A stretch of DNA of 58,056 nt from Butyriboletus loyo (taxonomy: Eukaryota > Basidiomycota > Agaricomycetes > Boletales > Boletaceae): positions 1 through 58,056 of the forward strand of contig JBBPSI010000158.1 of assembly GCA_038093515.1 (NCBI GenBank), written 5' to 3'. A program made the position numbers and the translations under genes. The notes beneath the pieces are model-generated. The model made no database searches and was not told the DNA's origin. It saw nothing but the letters and a program-made list of their open reading frames with translations. Positions 1 through 10,636 of the stretch are shown here, in pieces (the first letter of the stretch is position 1; every line of letters starts with the position of its first letter).

Positions 1-900
1 AGCATTGCTCCTATTGCTCTCCCATTCATAGGCTGTAAGTGGCTGTATTTGGAATGAGAATGGTGCTGATGAGCATTGCTCCTATTGCTCTCCCATTCAT
101 AGGCTGTAAGTGGCTGGATTTGGAATGAGAATGGTGCTGATGAGCATTGCTCCTATTGCTCTCCCATTCATAGGCTGTAAGTGGCTGGATTTGGAATGAG
201 AATGGTGCTGATGAGCATTGCTCCTATTGCTCTCCATTCATAGGCTGTAAGTGGCTGGTTGGAATAGAATGGTGCTGATGGGCATTGCTCCTATTGCTCT
301 CCCATTCATAGGCTGTAAGTGGCTGGATTTGGAATGAGAATGGTGCTGATGGTATTGCTCCTATTGCTCTCCCGTTCATAGGCTGTAAGTGGCTGGATTT
401 AGGAATGAGATGGTGCTGATGAGCATTGCTCCTATTGCTCTCCCATTCATAGGCTGTAAGTGGCTGGATTTGGAATGAGAATGGTGCTGATGAGCATTGC
501 TCCTATTGCTCTCCCATTCATAGGCTGTAAGTGGCTGGATTTGGAATGAGAATGGTGCTGATGAGCATTGCTCCTATTGCTCTCCCATTCATAGGCTGTA
601 AGTGGCTGGATTTGGAATGAGAATGGTGCTGATGAGCATTGCTCCTATTGCTCTCCCATTCATAGCCTGTAAGTGGCTGGATTTGGAATGAGAATGGTGC
701 TGATGAGCATTGCTCCTATTGCTCTCCCATTCATAGTGTGTAAGTGGCTGGATTTGGAATGAGAATGGTGCTGATGAGCATTGCTCCTATTGCTCTCCCA
801 TTCATAGGCTGTAAGTGGCTGGATTTGGAATGAGAATGGTGCTGATGAGCATTGCTCCTATTGCTCTCCCATTCATAGCATGTAAGTGATGTAATATGGA
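1..900. repeat. 71-bp tandem repeat array, about 13 units
   Basis: Near-identical 71-bp units begin at base 1 and run to about 900; a few are 68-70 bp because of small deletions. The unit contains CTGATGAGC, a pyrimidine-rich run, CATTCATAG, then GCT and GTAAGTGG. The three bases between AG and GT lie at 32, 103, 174, 244, 312, 382, 453, 524, 595, 666, 737, 808 and 879. They are GCT except CCT at 666, TGT at 737 and CAT at 879. Length changes fall in the intron-like part and not in the three-base part. The array is cut by the window edge, so its full copy number is unknown. Confidence 0.97.
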
Positions 901-2237
901 TTTGAAAGTGCTGTTAATGAGCTTCCTTCCCACTCTTCCATTGATAGAATGTAAGTGGTCTGATGTGGATTTAAAATGAAAATTCTGCTAACAAGTATTC
1001 TCCATGCTGCTCTTTCTTTGGCAGCATGTATGTGGTCTAATATGGACTCCTGGCCAGAGGCTGTTGCTGATTTGGTTCTGTCCTGTCTGCTTCTATGGCC
1101 ATTTGGATGCTAGTTTGTGAGCATCTTTGTATGCATGTGAAAATGTTGATTGCCAATTAATTCATGTTTGTTCCTTTTCTTGCTTTCTGGTTAACAGGCA
1201 GTGAGTCATTGACCTGACATTGGAGAAAGAATACAACTTATTTGCTAAATTTACTCTTCCTTCCAGGAGGTACATCACATGATATGTTGTTACAATGTGT
1301 ATTACTAATATATGCAACCTCTCATGTTTCCTTTCAAATAGAATGTAAGTGATTTCATTTAGAATTGAAATCTTCATTCTGCTCATGAAATTTATTTCAT
1401 TTCAAAATTTAATATAACCCTATCATTTCATAACTTCATATACTTACATAGCTGGTGAGTATTATCATGCTACTGTAATAGTTATCATCAGCTATGGATT
1501 GATATTCCTATAGGATGTAAGTTTATTCTTCCATGCAATATTATCTACATTTATGTATGCTTTATCCACATTTAGAAGGTAAGATATCTATGTGATTGTT
1601 TAAATTTGTACTCATAATTTGACTAGAGAGTCAGTTTTCAATTTGAAGATCTTTATACTGCTATTGATGTCATGCAGATTGTCACCAACCCTCAGTCCTC
1701 CCTGGTAAATCATTATCATTTGATTATACTATGTATTTCCTACAACAATTTCATCCATTTCAGAGTTCCCTTCAACCAACAGAGGCAAAGACCATGGTAT
1801 GTATGTGCAATCATGGAAATATATGTATTGTATTAACTCTTTATGTATTTCAGCTCAACAAGAGAACCAACACTGAGCTGAGAGACATTCTGCAACATGG
1901 CATTGGTAGGTTAATCCATTTTGAATTTTCATAACTTAAGTATTTTTATAGACTGTGTACTACTTCTTCAGTATTCCTTCACTCTGGTCCAAAACAAATC
2001 TGAAAATCCCTTTGCCTTAGCAGAAGAAAGGTATACAGCATCTGGAATATCTGCCCAGATATCAAAGAAACTGGATGAGATCTTATCCAACCATTTTGCC
2101 ACCAAATCTAAAAATGAAAAAGTGGACCTTGTCATGGACATAATCATGCAGCACCCTTTGTGTAGGTAGTGAAGTGACACAACTTTCTACATACTAACTT
2201 GTCTTATAGGATAGGCTGCATAGCTAAAATGCTATGA
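1..2237 (+). CDS. Microexon-chain gene, 5' end outside window
   Basis: I do not recognise the product. The 3' end is readable: exons 1678-1704 (27 nt), 1764-1796 (33 nt), 1854-1905 (52 nt), 1952-about 2165 and 2210-2237 join in one open frame that ends in TGA, with short GT-AG introns. The second last exon encodes a charged helical-looking segment (ENPFALAEERYTASG, then KKLDEILSNHF). Upstream, at least 22 splice-like sites follow a single pattern: AG, exactly three bases, then GTAAGT or a close variant. Decayed units give codons at 948, 1025, 1114, 1198, 1267, 1342, 1452, 1514 and 1576; the perfect array gives mostly GCT. All are 3 nt, so inclusion or skipping of any unit keeps the frame, and none is a stop codon in the frame set by the 3' exons. 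A CTRAY-like branch motif and a pyrimidine tract precede most acceptors. That these units are really spliced as exons is inference; they might be skipped as one long intron. Confidence 0.5.
901..1677 (+). repeat. Decayed repeat units keeping splice signals
   Basis: Units continue at spacings of 59-107 bp, but most of the sequence has diverged. What stays is AG-NNN-GT: AAT 948-950, CAT 1025-1027, TTT 1114-1116, GCA 1198-1200, GAG 1267-1269, AAT 1342-1344, CTG 1452-1454, GAT 1514-1516 and AAG 1576-1578. Branch-like CTAAC or CTAAT motifs are visible before several acceptors (for example near 987 and 1306). The selective retention of splice elements suggests function rather than plain satellite drift. 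That is an inference from the pattern. Confidence 0.65.
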
Positions 2238-3095
2238 CTTGTAGAATTTCTTATGATTTACTCCATGCATTCTTTCTCTTTTCCCACATCTGTACTGATA
2301 GTCTGGCCTGACCCAGAATCCTCCTTTTCTTTCTGTTTTTCCACAAAGTCCAACCTTTGTCACTTCCAAAGCATTCCTCAAAGCTCTTTAACATTCTGTC
2401 ACATGTCATTTCCCAGCCAATCACATATTTTCCTCCACAATCATATGATAGGCTGATTTCCCCTTTTGTTCATATCCTCTTTGGTCTGTGCAGTCTATCT
2501 ACATATAAAAACCCCTCATAGACTACTTGTAATCCCAAGCCAGATCTACTTGGGAATACATCCTTTTCTTGAACTCCTCTTGCATCTGTCATTCTAGAGA
2601 CTCTATCCTTCTTTGATTTAAATCCTTCCTAGAAGGTTGAGCTGTGACTAACACTCAGAATGAACCTTTCACTCTGGTGATCCAAATCCTCCTCAAGGTT
2701 AAGTATATGTCTTCATACTCATACTTAAAACCTGCTATCCAAGTCTATGCTTGTCCCCATCCAGGCTCAGCATAACATAATTAAGCTTAGCTTGGGGTGG
2801 TGACACTGCATGTACCTCGATGCCAAAGAGATGTCACATGTTTTGTGCTGGTTTTGCAATTGTCACACTGCAAGATACAAATATAATATCTCAATCTTGT
2901 CCCCACATATTCCTTTAGAGAAGTTTGGTTTTCGAGTGAGATGCACTTACTAGCAATTACATTACAGACCCTCCAGAACTGCAGGATAACTTGTGCAACA
3001 TGGGTTAAGGAGCACCAGTGCAGAAGTGCTATTCGACATAATAGCATGGCACTTTTTCAAGTTGCATTGATAGCAGCTGCCTGATGTAAATACAA
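2238..3095. other. AT-rich non-coding stretch, LTR-like part
   Basis: No convincing gene. From about 2290 to 2780 the sequence resembles a solo LTR: a CCAGCCAATCACAT motif, a TATA-like TATAAAAACCCC at about 2510 and a run of short TCTTTCT tracts, ending near GCATAACA. I could not define matching ends or a target duplication, so the LTR reading is weak. A minus-strand ORF at 2787-3047 has a cysteine pair (LQCDNCKTST) but no recognised family. Confidence 0.25.
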
Positions 3096-3437
3096 TCAAT
3101 TGATCCCCCTCACATCAGGCAACACTTGTTGGATCATCTCAGAAAGTAGTTCATCAAGGCTCCCTGTGAAAATCTTCTGCTTGAGAACTCGAAGCCTGTA
3201 AAGCAAAGTATGACCTACCTTGTCTCGTTCCCCTTGCGTCGAAAGTATGGCGGTCAACAATTTGGTCCTTGTGCCATTCTTGATCTTGGATAAGCTCGTC
3301 GATGAAGGTCGCTCCTCTGGACCTGTGATCGTCAGTTTGTCATCAGATGGGGCAGCTTTAGTGCAGCATTTGGACTTTGAGGTGCGGTCCTTGGCAACAG
3401 CCTGGAGGAGGACGGACGGGCATTCGTCTACAAGCAT
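3096..3437 (-). CDS. Possible gene fragment, unknown
   Basis: An open frame of 113 codons on the minus strand ends in an amphipathic-looking stretch (LDELLSEMIQQVLPDV). The opposite strand is also open over the same bases (3220-3816), so the strand is not certain. No domain is recognised. It could be the last exon of a decayed gene, since nothing convincing continues upstream of it. Confidence 0.2.
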   Translation of the reverse strand: MLVDECPSVLLQAVAKDRTSKSKCCTKAAPSDDKLTITGPEERPSSTSLSKIKNGTRTKLLTAILSTQGERDKVGHTLLYRLRVLKQKIFTGSLDELLSEMIQQVLPDVRGIN

Positions 3438-4246
3438 TGCAGAAAGAAGCTCACAGAAAGAAGCGCAGGTGTCTCAAATAATTACCCTAGTCGTTGATAG
3501 CATGCATGAATCACTCATCACGATGTTCACTCAGTTTCTTTGTCATCGCAAGCGGGAGCAACAACCCAGTACTGAAGAATGGCATTGTCACCATCAAACA
3601 CACACCTGCAAGCATTTATGTCGGGCCCACCTATATTGCTTCTTCTTCTCCATTGAATTCTCCACAAAATGGATTATTGAAACGTGCTCCTCTTCTTCCA
3701 TGCCAAGAAGTAAGAAGGTATGGAGCAGTCGGGGCTCCACCGGCTGCCGCGTTGTTGCTAAGGGAGTGTTTTGGCATGTACGCATGGCTCATTGCGTGAT
3801 GTGTACGCGAATTTGAGACCAGGAGAGTACGAGTCAGTCACTGGGCATGGACATGAAAATTGGCATGACGCGCTTGAGTTCAGCGACTTTGGCAAGATTG
3901 AGCGCAAGTTGGGTATGTCAATCAACCTGGAGCGTTGGCGATACACATTTGACCTTTTCAATAATCAAAAGCCCTCCACGGAGGAGCGTATCACTGGAAA
4001 GGTGGTCATCGAATTCTTTCGCAAAGATATAGAGTCAAGAGCCTGAGCCATTGATATGGTGCAACACCGTGGGAACATGCCAGATTCAGGTGGCTATCTA
4101 CACACCACCACGCTCTGCCCAATGTCCGCCCCGGAACTATGCACACACCTTGGCGATCTTCGAGCGGAATGCTTTAGGATCATCAAAATGCGGAACCTCG
4201 ACTTTCACTCACGTCCCATTCTGCAAACATAGCCGAACTTGGGGCT
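3438..4246 (+). other. Unresolved region with a plus-strand ORF
   Basis: The plus-strand frame at 3771-4046 reads as a plausible protein end (LRPGEYESVTGHGHENWHDA and later ITGKVVIEFFRKD) and stops at TGA. The frame before it, 3494-3799, is in another phase and no clean intron joins the two. I do not recognise the product. It may be a degraded or truncated gene. Confidence 0.2.
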
Positions 4247-4345
4247 CAACTACAAGACGTAGCCGACCCATCATCCAATCAGAACTCTCAAATAACCTGC
4301 GGTAGAGTAGTCAAGCGATAACGTTACGCCATGCCTTTGCAGATG
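4247..4345 (+). repeat. Dispersed repeat copy A
   Basis: This stretch matches the reverse complement of about 52278-52400: both share AGCCGACCC, then CCAATCAGAACTCTCAAA, GCGGTAGAGTA, TCAAGCGATAACGTTAC and CCTTTGCAGATG. The 52-kb copy has about 50 extra bases in the middle. No clear terminal inverted repeats were found. It lies about 140 bp before the start of the next gene. Confidence 0.75.
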
Positions 4346-4485
4346 CCTGGAAACACTCGAGTCTCGGGCGGATCAGCCGGTCTAATCCCCATACAAGTGA
4401 CAGCATCAGACTGTCAATTCTATCTGTGTGAAAATACCCTTCAAAACTCTGCGTAGCGTCTATTCCAGGAGCGCAACTTGATACC

Positions 4486-6611
4486 ATGACTACTGAAGAG
4501 AGCCCTTTGCTGGGAGACCAGCTTCACCCCGACGCGGACCCCGCGCGGCGCGCTCTCCCCACCGAGGATGTTTACAATCGCTTCAGCCGTGAACAGAAGC
4601 GAGTGATCCTTGCTATTGTGTCCCTCACAGGACTCGTTCCCAGTGCGTCTTACATTTTAATTCGACTTGTTTTGCGTTCGAATTCATTCTCGACCAGTGT
4701 TCGTCGGTGGCTGCTTTGTCCCGTCCATACCTCAAATCTCCATTGACCTCGATGCGACACCCGCCTCTGTGAGGTATGTCATTCAACGTATACCGTCACT
4801 TCTGCATCTTAAAGCTGGGTCCCCAGTCTAGGTGTAAGCCTGTCCGTGTTCGCAAGTGCCATTAGTGTCATGCTCTGGTCTGCATACACTTCGTACTGTA
4901 GGTCTTCACACGCCTTCTGTACCTCAGACATGCTTGTTGGCTAATTTTACCGGCGAGATGGCCGACGGGTGATATACCTCTGTGGAATGCCCTTTACAAT
5001 TATCGGTAGTTTCGCTGTCGCAGCGTCTACTGATATATACAGTCTGCTCTTCTGGCGCTTTGTACAGACATTTGGTTGTTCTGGCGGTTATGCTCTGGGA
5101 GCCGCCACCATCGGGGATATCTACAGAGTGGAAGAACGTGGGACTGCCATGGGCACTTTCCTTGGTGTGAGTCTACTCGCTATCATGGTTTGTCGTGGAC
5201 GATACCAGCGTTTATCACCCAGGCCACATTATTTGGACTCGCCATTGCACCACCCATCGGAGGTAAGTCGTCACCCTATTGTCCATTGTTTCTGATGGAT
5301 GTTTGATCCTCGTACGGTTATTCAGGTGCCTTGGCTGAGTACTGGTCCTGGCGCGGTTTCCAAGCTGCATTGGGCGTGTGGGGTGCCATACAGTTATTGT
5401 TGCTCGCTTTCTTCTTTCCCGAAACTGCTCACCCAGGTTCGCGCGGTATTGACAAAGAGCGGGGTCCAAAGAGGCTGTTCGTGTTCATCAACCCGTTCCG
5501 CTGCCTAACTTTCCTACGGAGCCCCAACATCATGGCGATCGTACGTACTTGTCACCTGGTGAATTTTGCCACTTGCGTAGTGTCCTGATTGGTCTATTTA
5601 GACATTGGCGAATACCTTTGCACTCATCTCGGACTTTGGTATGTTCCATGGACGTACATCTAACTGATAGTCACCCACTGACATCCGGGAGCCGGCAGTA
5701 CTATTGATTCCCATTGCATATACCATTGTACGTACGGAAAAGGCTTTACATATGTGTCTCCCGCTGACTTGTTCGAAGGGAGCTAAATATGGAATTACAA
5801 GCGAAGGCATGATCGGCGTGCTTTTCCTCCCAAATGGTCTTGGCAACTTTGGTACGTCCTCCCGGTCTTACCGGATGTCATATCCTCCTTACATGTACAG
5901 TCGGGGCCCCGATTGCCGGGCGTATCTCCGATGCGGTGGTGAGACGTGCGAAGGAAGAGCGCAAGGGTATATGGGTCCCAGAAGATCGCCTTCGTGCGGT
6001 GTGGCTCGGGGGGCTCGTGCTTATACCTGTCTCTGTCACGCTGGCCGGCTTCACGACGGCGTACGTCGATGGCACGGTCGGTCTGGTGATCAACCTCGTG
6101 TGCTTCTTCACCAATGGCATGGGCGTAAGTCGCTTCTCGGAAATGTCTGGCCCTGACGGAGCATTCATCAGGTGGATATGGTACTCACGCCGATTGGAGC
6201 TTATACCGTCGATGTTATGCCCTCTCGGAGTGCCGAGGTCGCGGCCGCTATCGCGTGAGTCTCTGTTCTATCCAAGCGCGTACTCTCGGTGATCGATGGG
6301 TCATTTGTTTGTGTCGTTTCATTATATCAGGGCTCTCCGATCACTGTTGCTTGCGCCTGTATCTGCATTGTTGATACCCTCCGTCGAAACCATCGGTGTC
6401 GCTGCGACCAATAGTATCTCAGGCATCTTGGTCTTGCTCGGATATTTGTATGTGCCTCGTGGTCGCTTGTGAGCGTGGATGTTGACGAGTGACCAGCCTG
6501 ATTTGGCTCACGATTCGATATGGTGCGCAGATGCGCGCATACGTCGACGTCGGATTCCCCAATTTCGACAATCAACCTTTGATCGGCGACGATACCACGG
6601 TTCAGGATTGA
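4486..6611 (+). CDS. MFS transporter, DHA1 (Qdr/Tpo-like)
   Basis: Thirteen exons joined by twelve introns (4643-4697, 4774-4814, 4898-4957, 5167-5222, 5263-5325, 5541-5601, 5639-5698, 5728-5778, 5852-5900, 6125-6171, 6255-6330, 6448-6496) give exactly 1458 nt, 485 residues. The start has the common acidic fungal leader MTTEESPLLGDQ. The first loop carries the MFS signature around YYGRRVIYLCG, followed by LLFWRFVQTFGCSGGYALG and GDIYRVEERGTAMG, as in DHA1 drug/proton antiporters. The second half has VGAPIAGRISDAVVRR. Twelve transmembrane helices are expected. It probably exports small molecules at the plasma membrane; the substrate cannot be read from sequence. Intron 2 (41 nt) is the least certain junction. 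Confidence 0.85.
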
Positions 6612-7110
6612 ATGCAACAGACTTGGAATTTCGCAACTATAATAGATCACTCACAGGTTTCACTGGTGTTGTACTCTCTATAGACTCGGGTGTGTTTATG
6701 TTTATGTAGAGATGATCAGATTTAAAGATGAACAGAACTGCACGCTCCTATGGAAACGCACGAATTGATCTTCAAAGTTTAAAAACCGCGCAGATAAAGC
6801 GGACCACTGGAAGCTCAGCCTCGTGCTCGCTTGCCTTGAGGGTTGTCCCACCATTTCAGGTGCCTGCACGAGGCATGCGTAGAGCCGACCCGACTCACTG
6901 TACGTCTCGACGGAGTCTTTCTCTTCGATCGCTGCGGTGTATGAGGCCCATAAAACTATTATACATCAGTGATCTTGCTTAGCTAAGGATGTCAAGGCTA
7001 TGATTTCAATAATGATGGCGCTGCTAAGGCGGGCCGGAAGTGCGCTGGCCTTGCTGTAACATGTAACATTGTTCCGCCACGTTTGTTCGACACTCGTTCA
7101 AATTGAAGGC
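6612..7110. other. Intergenic, no gene seen
   Basis: Short ORFs only, with arginine-rich translations typical of shadow frames. Nothing recognisable on either strand. Confidence 0.6.
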
Positions 7111-8625
7111 ATGGCGAGCATCGCCGACCAGTCCCACTCACGCGCTCGTGTCGGGACAGGGATCAAAGTAGCGGACGGCCCCATTAAATGGCTCGGTGTA
7201 GAAACCAAGTACGTCGACGTGACGATCCAGGTGGGTGGCGCTTCTCGTTTTCGTGGCCTGCGATCTGAAAGATGACGGGCCCAGTTCATCGGTGCGTCGC
7301 ATCTCCCCAAGGTGGAGGTCATTGGAACGACAAACCCGTTCTTCCATGCGAGCCTGGATCACAAATTATCGTACATGCATGTAACCTCTCCGTTTTCGAG
7401 CTAGGACTCGCTGAATCTGAACTTGGCTTGCTCCAGATCGTCAGTTAAATCCAACACGCTGACGCCGGTGTGGAACGAAGTTTGGCAGGTCAAGAACGTG
7501 CCGACGACGGCTATGTTGTCTGTCGTCTTGCGAGGTAAACATCACGCGGCGTTGATAGACCACTACATTGGGAAGTTTGAGACGACGATATACCCTGGGG
7601 CCAAGGAAATAGAGATTCAAGGTCACATGCGTATGCTTGATAGAGGCACTTTTTGGCTCAAGGTAACTTGCCAACCATCGTTCTTTTGGTAGGCTCATCA
7701 CATTTGCGCTTTCAAGGTCGACTGTTCGCCATCTCACGACGAGCCGGTGCTACTTCCGTACTTGTTTGATGGGCCTGTCCATTACTCGCGCCACAGCTCA
7801 CCGACGGTGGGTGCATTGACGAAGCTGAGGGACAGCCGTCTGTATTCGACCTGGAAGATTTATATCAAGGGTATCCGACGCATCTTTGGGGATCAAGTGC
7901 AGCATTGGAGCCGTGATTACAAGGCTGCGCAGGCTATTTTTCAGGGACCTACATCTATTGCGCTTCGTTCCGGAATTCAAGCTGGCCATCGCTTGCTGTA
8001 CGCGAGATCCGTATCGAATACATTTGGAGTCATCCAATCAACCGAGGATGTGTTTACTCTCTTTCGCGGTGGCAGGCGTCGCTCATCCATTGATGGGACG
8101 GTCTCGTATGCGCATCGCATCAAGCCTGCGGTGTACACGTACATCATCTCCACAGATGACGACTCATTTCGTTTTTCCGAGACGGGTGCGGCGTTCTTCG
8201 TCGACTTTGTGTCCAAACACGCGTTGCACAGCAATTGTGCAACATCGGTGCGGTACAGTGGCGAATTCCATCCGCGGCCGGTTGACGGATGGGCACGTTT
8301 TTCGGACGCGATGCGGGACGAAGAAGTGAAGTGGGAAATCGTAATCGACAACAACTCTGGGACGTACTCGCCTGATCCAGCTCTGCTTCCCAAGGTAAAG
8401 GAGATTATAGAGCTGAATTTTCCGGGCTGTAGGGTGGTTGCGCTGCGGCACGATGACCCGGAGCTAAGAGCGAGCACGGAGGCGTGTAGGACGTACGCGG
8501 TGAGCAAGCGGGGGGTGAGGGAGCATGAGCTGGAGCCTCATGTTCCGGAAGGAGAAGAGACGCTGATGGAGCAGGCGTCGAGGAGGAGACCGCGGGTGGG
8601 TGCGGGGATATTACCTGGGATGTGA
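7111..8625 (+). CDS. C2-domain protein
   Basis: Four exons (7111-7230, 7285-7370, 7437-7662, 7717-8625) give 1341 nt, 446 residues, in frame throughout. Residues from about 35 to 145 form a C2-like beta sandwich: ASHLPKVEVIGTTNPFF, then NTLTPVWNEVWQVKNVP and VVLRGKHHAALIDHYIGK, the classical order of a type with the T-P-x-W-N motif. The rest (about 300 residues) carries a conserved-looking globular region (DGPVHYSRHSSPTVGALT, STWKIYIKGIRRIFG) of unknown role. The acidic loops that bind calcium in many C2 domains are poor here, so calcium binding is doubtful. A role at membranes is likely from the domain. The C-terminal 40 residues are charged and probably disordered. Confidence 0.8.
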
Positions 8626-8953
8626 AGCGTGTATGTAGAACTAGTCTAATGGGATTACGACGGGCAATCACCGACACGTTTTCTCAGCCACCCGCTCAAC
8701 ACGAGGCCTCAACGTCCACTACAACGCCCAGAACGGCCCCCTCGTTCTCTCTGTGAATTCGCCATTTTCTTCTGTTCTTCCAGAGCGATGTGTATTCGTT
8801 GTTGATGTGCGATTACTGTGCGTTTTTCCTGTCCTTGTATCCTTACTTAGCCCTCTTCCTTCTCCTGCTTCATTATCAGAACACCCCAATTCACCGTCTC
8901 ACCGTCTTTTTTGCAGGTCTTGAATATCGGTGGAATCAATTGCAACGTATACC

Positions 8954-10636
8954 ATGGAGTCTTTTTCTACAGATACCCTTTTGTCGTCCTCGCACCCTTC
9001 TCGGAGCGGCGCTTGGTTGCCCGTGTGGCGACCTGCGTTGACTCGGGCCCTACCCCCTCGCTCGTGGCACACGGTCAGCGATCCCTTCGATCGTCCTGTC
9101 ATCGCACCGTGTCCCGAGCCAGATTATCCTCATATCAAGTTCGCCCGCAACCACGCCTTCCGAGGTGGGCCCATGCAATTGCTGTACACAGATTCTGTCA
9201 ACGTATACCCCTCCCCACCGTCGAGCTCGTCTACATCAAAATACACCGTACCCCTGCCAGAAGAAGCCGACGAATTTGCACCGTTGTATTCTACTCATCT
9301 CGCCGGCGTCCTCGACTCGCCACCGGTCATGCGTCGGGAGGACTTGGCTTCGCAGAAGCCGCTCACCCCGCCACCGACGATGCCCCATCCGACGCTTAAT
9401 TTGCCCGAGGCTGACGTTGACACGCCTTTTGATGACGAAGAGGCCGAGGAAATCGAGGAGGAATGTGAACCCGATGAGTCTTATCCCTGTCCATCAGGAC
9501 CCCCATCGCCTCATGCAGTCCAAACTGTCCTTCCCCTCTCCCCCCTCTCCCCGAGCTGGGATCCTCCGTGCGCGCAGGCACTCTCGATAGCGTCGCCGCA
9601 GGATTTTTCAGAGTCGGAGCACCCAAATGCACTCTTTTCACGTTGTGACGGCAGCGCGCCACCTGCACCGGATTACTGCCACCCCTCACCTCTTTCACCC
9701 CATGAACCCTCATCATTACTCGAGGTCGATGTCGATGTACCCCGCCCTCTGTTAGTTCCGATCAGTGTACCTTGGGCCTCGAGTCAGCCCTCTGAGACGG
9801 ATCCCGAACCGCCATCTTCGTCTACCTCCAGTTGTTCGTTGACATCGTTGACCGATTGTGACGAACTCCCCACACCCAGCTCACCCCTAATATCAAGACT
9901 AGATCTCCCTGATCTTGAGGATGATGGACTCCCCAAGATCGTTCCCTCCTCTCCCTGTCGAAGGTCCTGTTCATGCCTGCCCGAGTCTGATATCGAGATG
10001 GGTGGCCCGACCAGTGATCCAGCGTTTACGTTGTCTGGCCAACACCTGCTGTCGCTTCCAGGAGCGGACACCGACGACGACCTTATACCTAGGATCGTAG
10101 TCCCATCGCGTTCCGTTCCTTTCACACTCGGACAACCTCTCCTCTTTATCGATGATCCACGGGACGTACCATTGCCGCGTTCTCCATCCCCGGAGGATTT
10201 CGATTTGTGCCTCGTGCCAGAGGACATCACGGATCCCGAGTTGGCCAAGTTGTTCGACCTGCGGAAGAGGTCTATGGCTGCTGAGCGTGCCGCCAGGCGT
10301 TTGGAAGCGCTCGCAGAAGATGTAGACCTGTTCACACGGGCCGAAGCTCGGAAAATACGCAAGCGAGAACGAGAGCGGAACAAAGAAGTGGGGGCTCTCC
10401 TTCGACTAAAGTTGTGCGATGGGGTCTCGACGTGTCCCCAGGAGCAGAGCCCCGAGTGCGATCCACAAAAACATGCACGTCGTCGAGGCGCCATTGGGAG
10501 TATGTCACAGCTCGTCGCGCAGATGGTATTTCGCAGGAGCGAGACTTCCCGGCCACTGGCCAAGCGAAAGACGGCCAACATCGCTCGTGAATATGTCCGA
10601 TCCGCATTATCGGATGCTGTTACTGCGTATGAATAG
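8954..10636 (+). CDS. Unknown Pro/Ser-rich acidic protein
   Basis: A single exon of 560 residues. The frame opens earlier (8930) only with GTG, so the first ATG at 8954 is preferred. The N-terminal 70 residues look ordered (HTVSDPFDRPVIAPCPEPDY). The middle is full of Pro, Ser and Asp-Glu runs (FDDEEAEEIEEECEPDE), then a Lys/Arg-Glu helix (RSMAAERAARRLEALAEDV, KIRKRERERNKEVG) and a basic C-terminus ending SALSDAVTAYE. No domain is recognised. The basic helix next to acidic tracts would fit a nuclear protein, but this is a guess. Codon use is even and GC-rich like its neighbours, and the opposite strand is open only as a shadow. Confidence 0.8.
   Translation: MESFSTDTLLSSSHPSRSGAWLPVWRPALTRALPPRSWHTVSDPFDRPVIAPCPEPDYPHIKFARNHAFRGGPMQLLYTDSVNVYPSPPSSSSTSKYTVPLPEEADEFAPLYSTHLAGVLDSPPVMRREDLASQKPLTPPPTMPHPTLNLPEADVDTPFDDEEAEEIEEECEPDESYPCPSGPPSPHAVQTVLPLSPLSPSWDPPCAQALSIASPQDFSESEHPNALFSRCDGSAPPAPDYCHPSPLSPHEPSSLLEVDVDVPRPLLVPISVPWASSQPSETDPEPPSSSTSSCSLTSLTDCDELPTPSSPLISRLDLPDLEDDGLPKIVPSSPCRRSCSCLPESDIEMGGPTSDPAFTLSGQHLLSLPGADTDDDLIPRIVVPSRSVPFTLGQPLLFIDDPRDVPLPRSPSPEDFDLCLVPEDITDPELAKLFDLRKRSMAAERAARRLEALAEDVDLFTRAEARKIRKRERERNKEVGALLRLKLCDGVSTCPQEQSPECDPQKHARRRGAIGSMSQLVAQMVFRRSETSRPLAKRKTANIAREYVRSALSDAVTAYE

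Noticed and set aside
1..900. CRISPR-like array
   Set aside because: Repeats are directly adjacent and near-identical over the full unit, with no unique spacers, and the DNA is eukaryotic.
1162..1386. Minus-strand ORF inside the repeat region
   Set aside because: It reads across decayed units on the antisense strand and has no protein features; the splice signals are on the plus strand.
3220..3816. 198-codon plus-strand ORF
   Set aside because: Translation is low in recognisable structure, overlaps two other open frames and has no start context or family match.
9784..10581. 265-codon ORF antisense to the 8.9-10.6 kb gene
   Set aside because: Ser/Arg/Gly-rich shadow of the GC-rich plus-strand gene.
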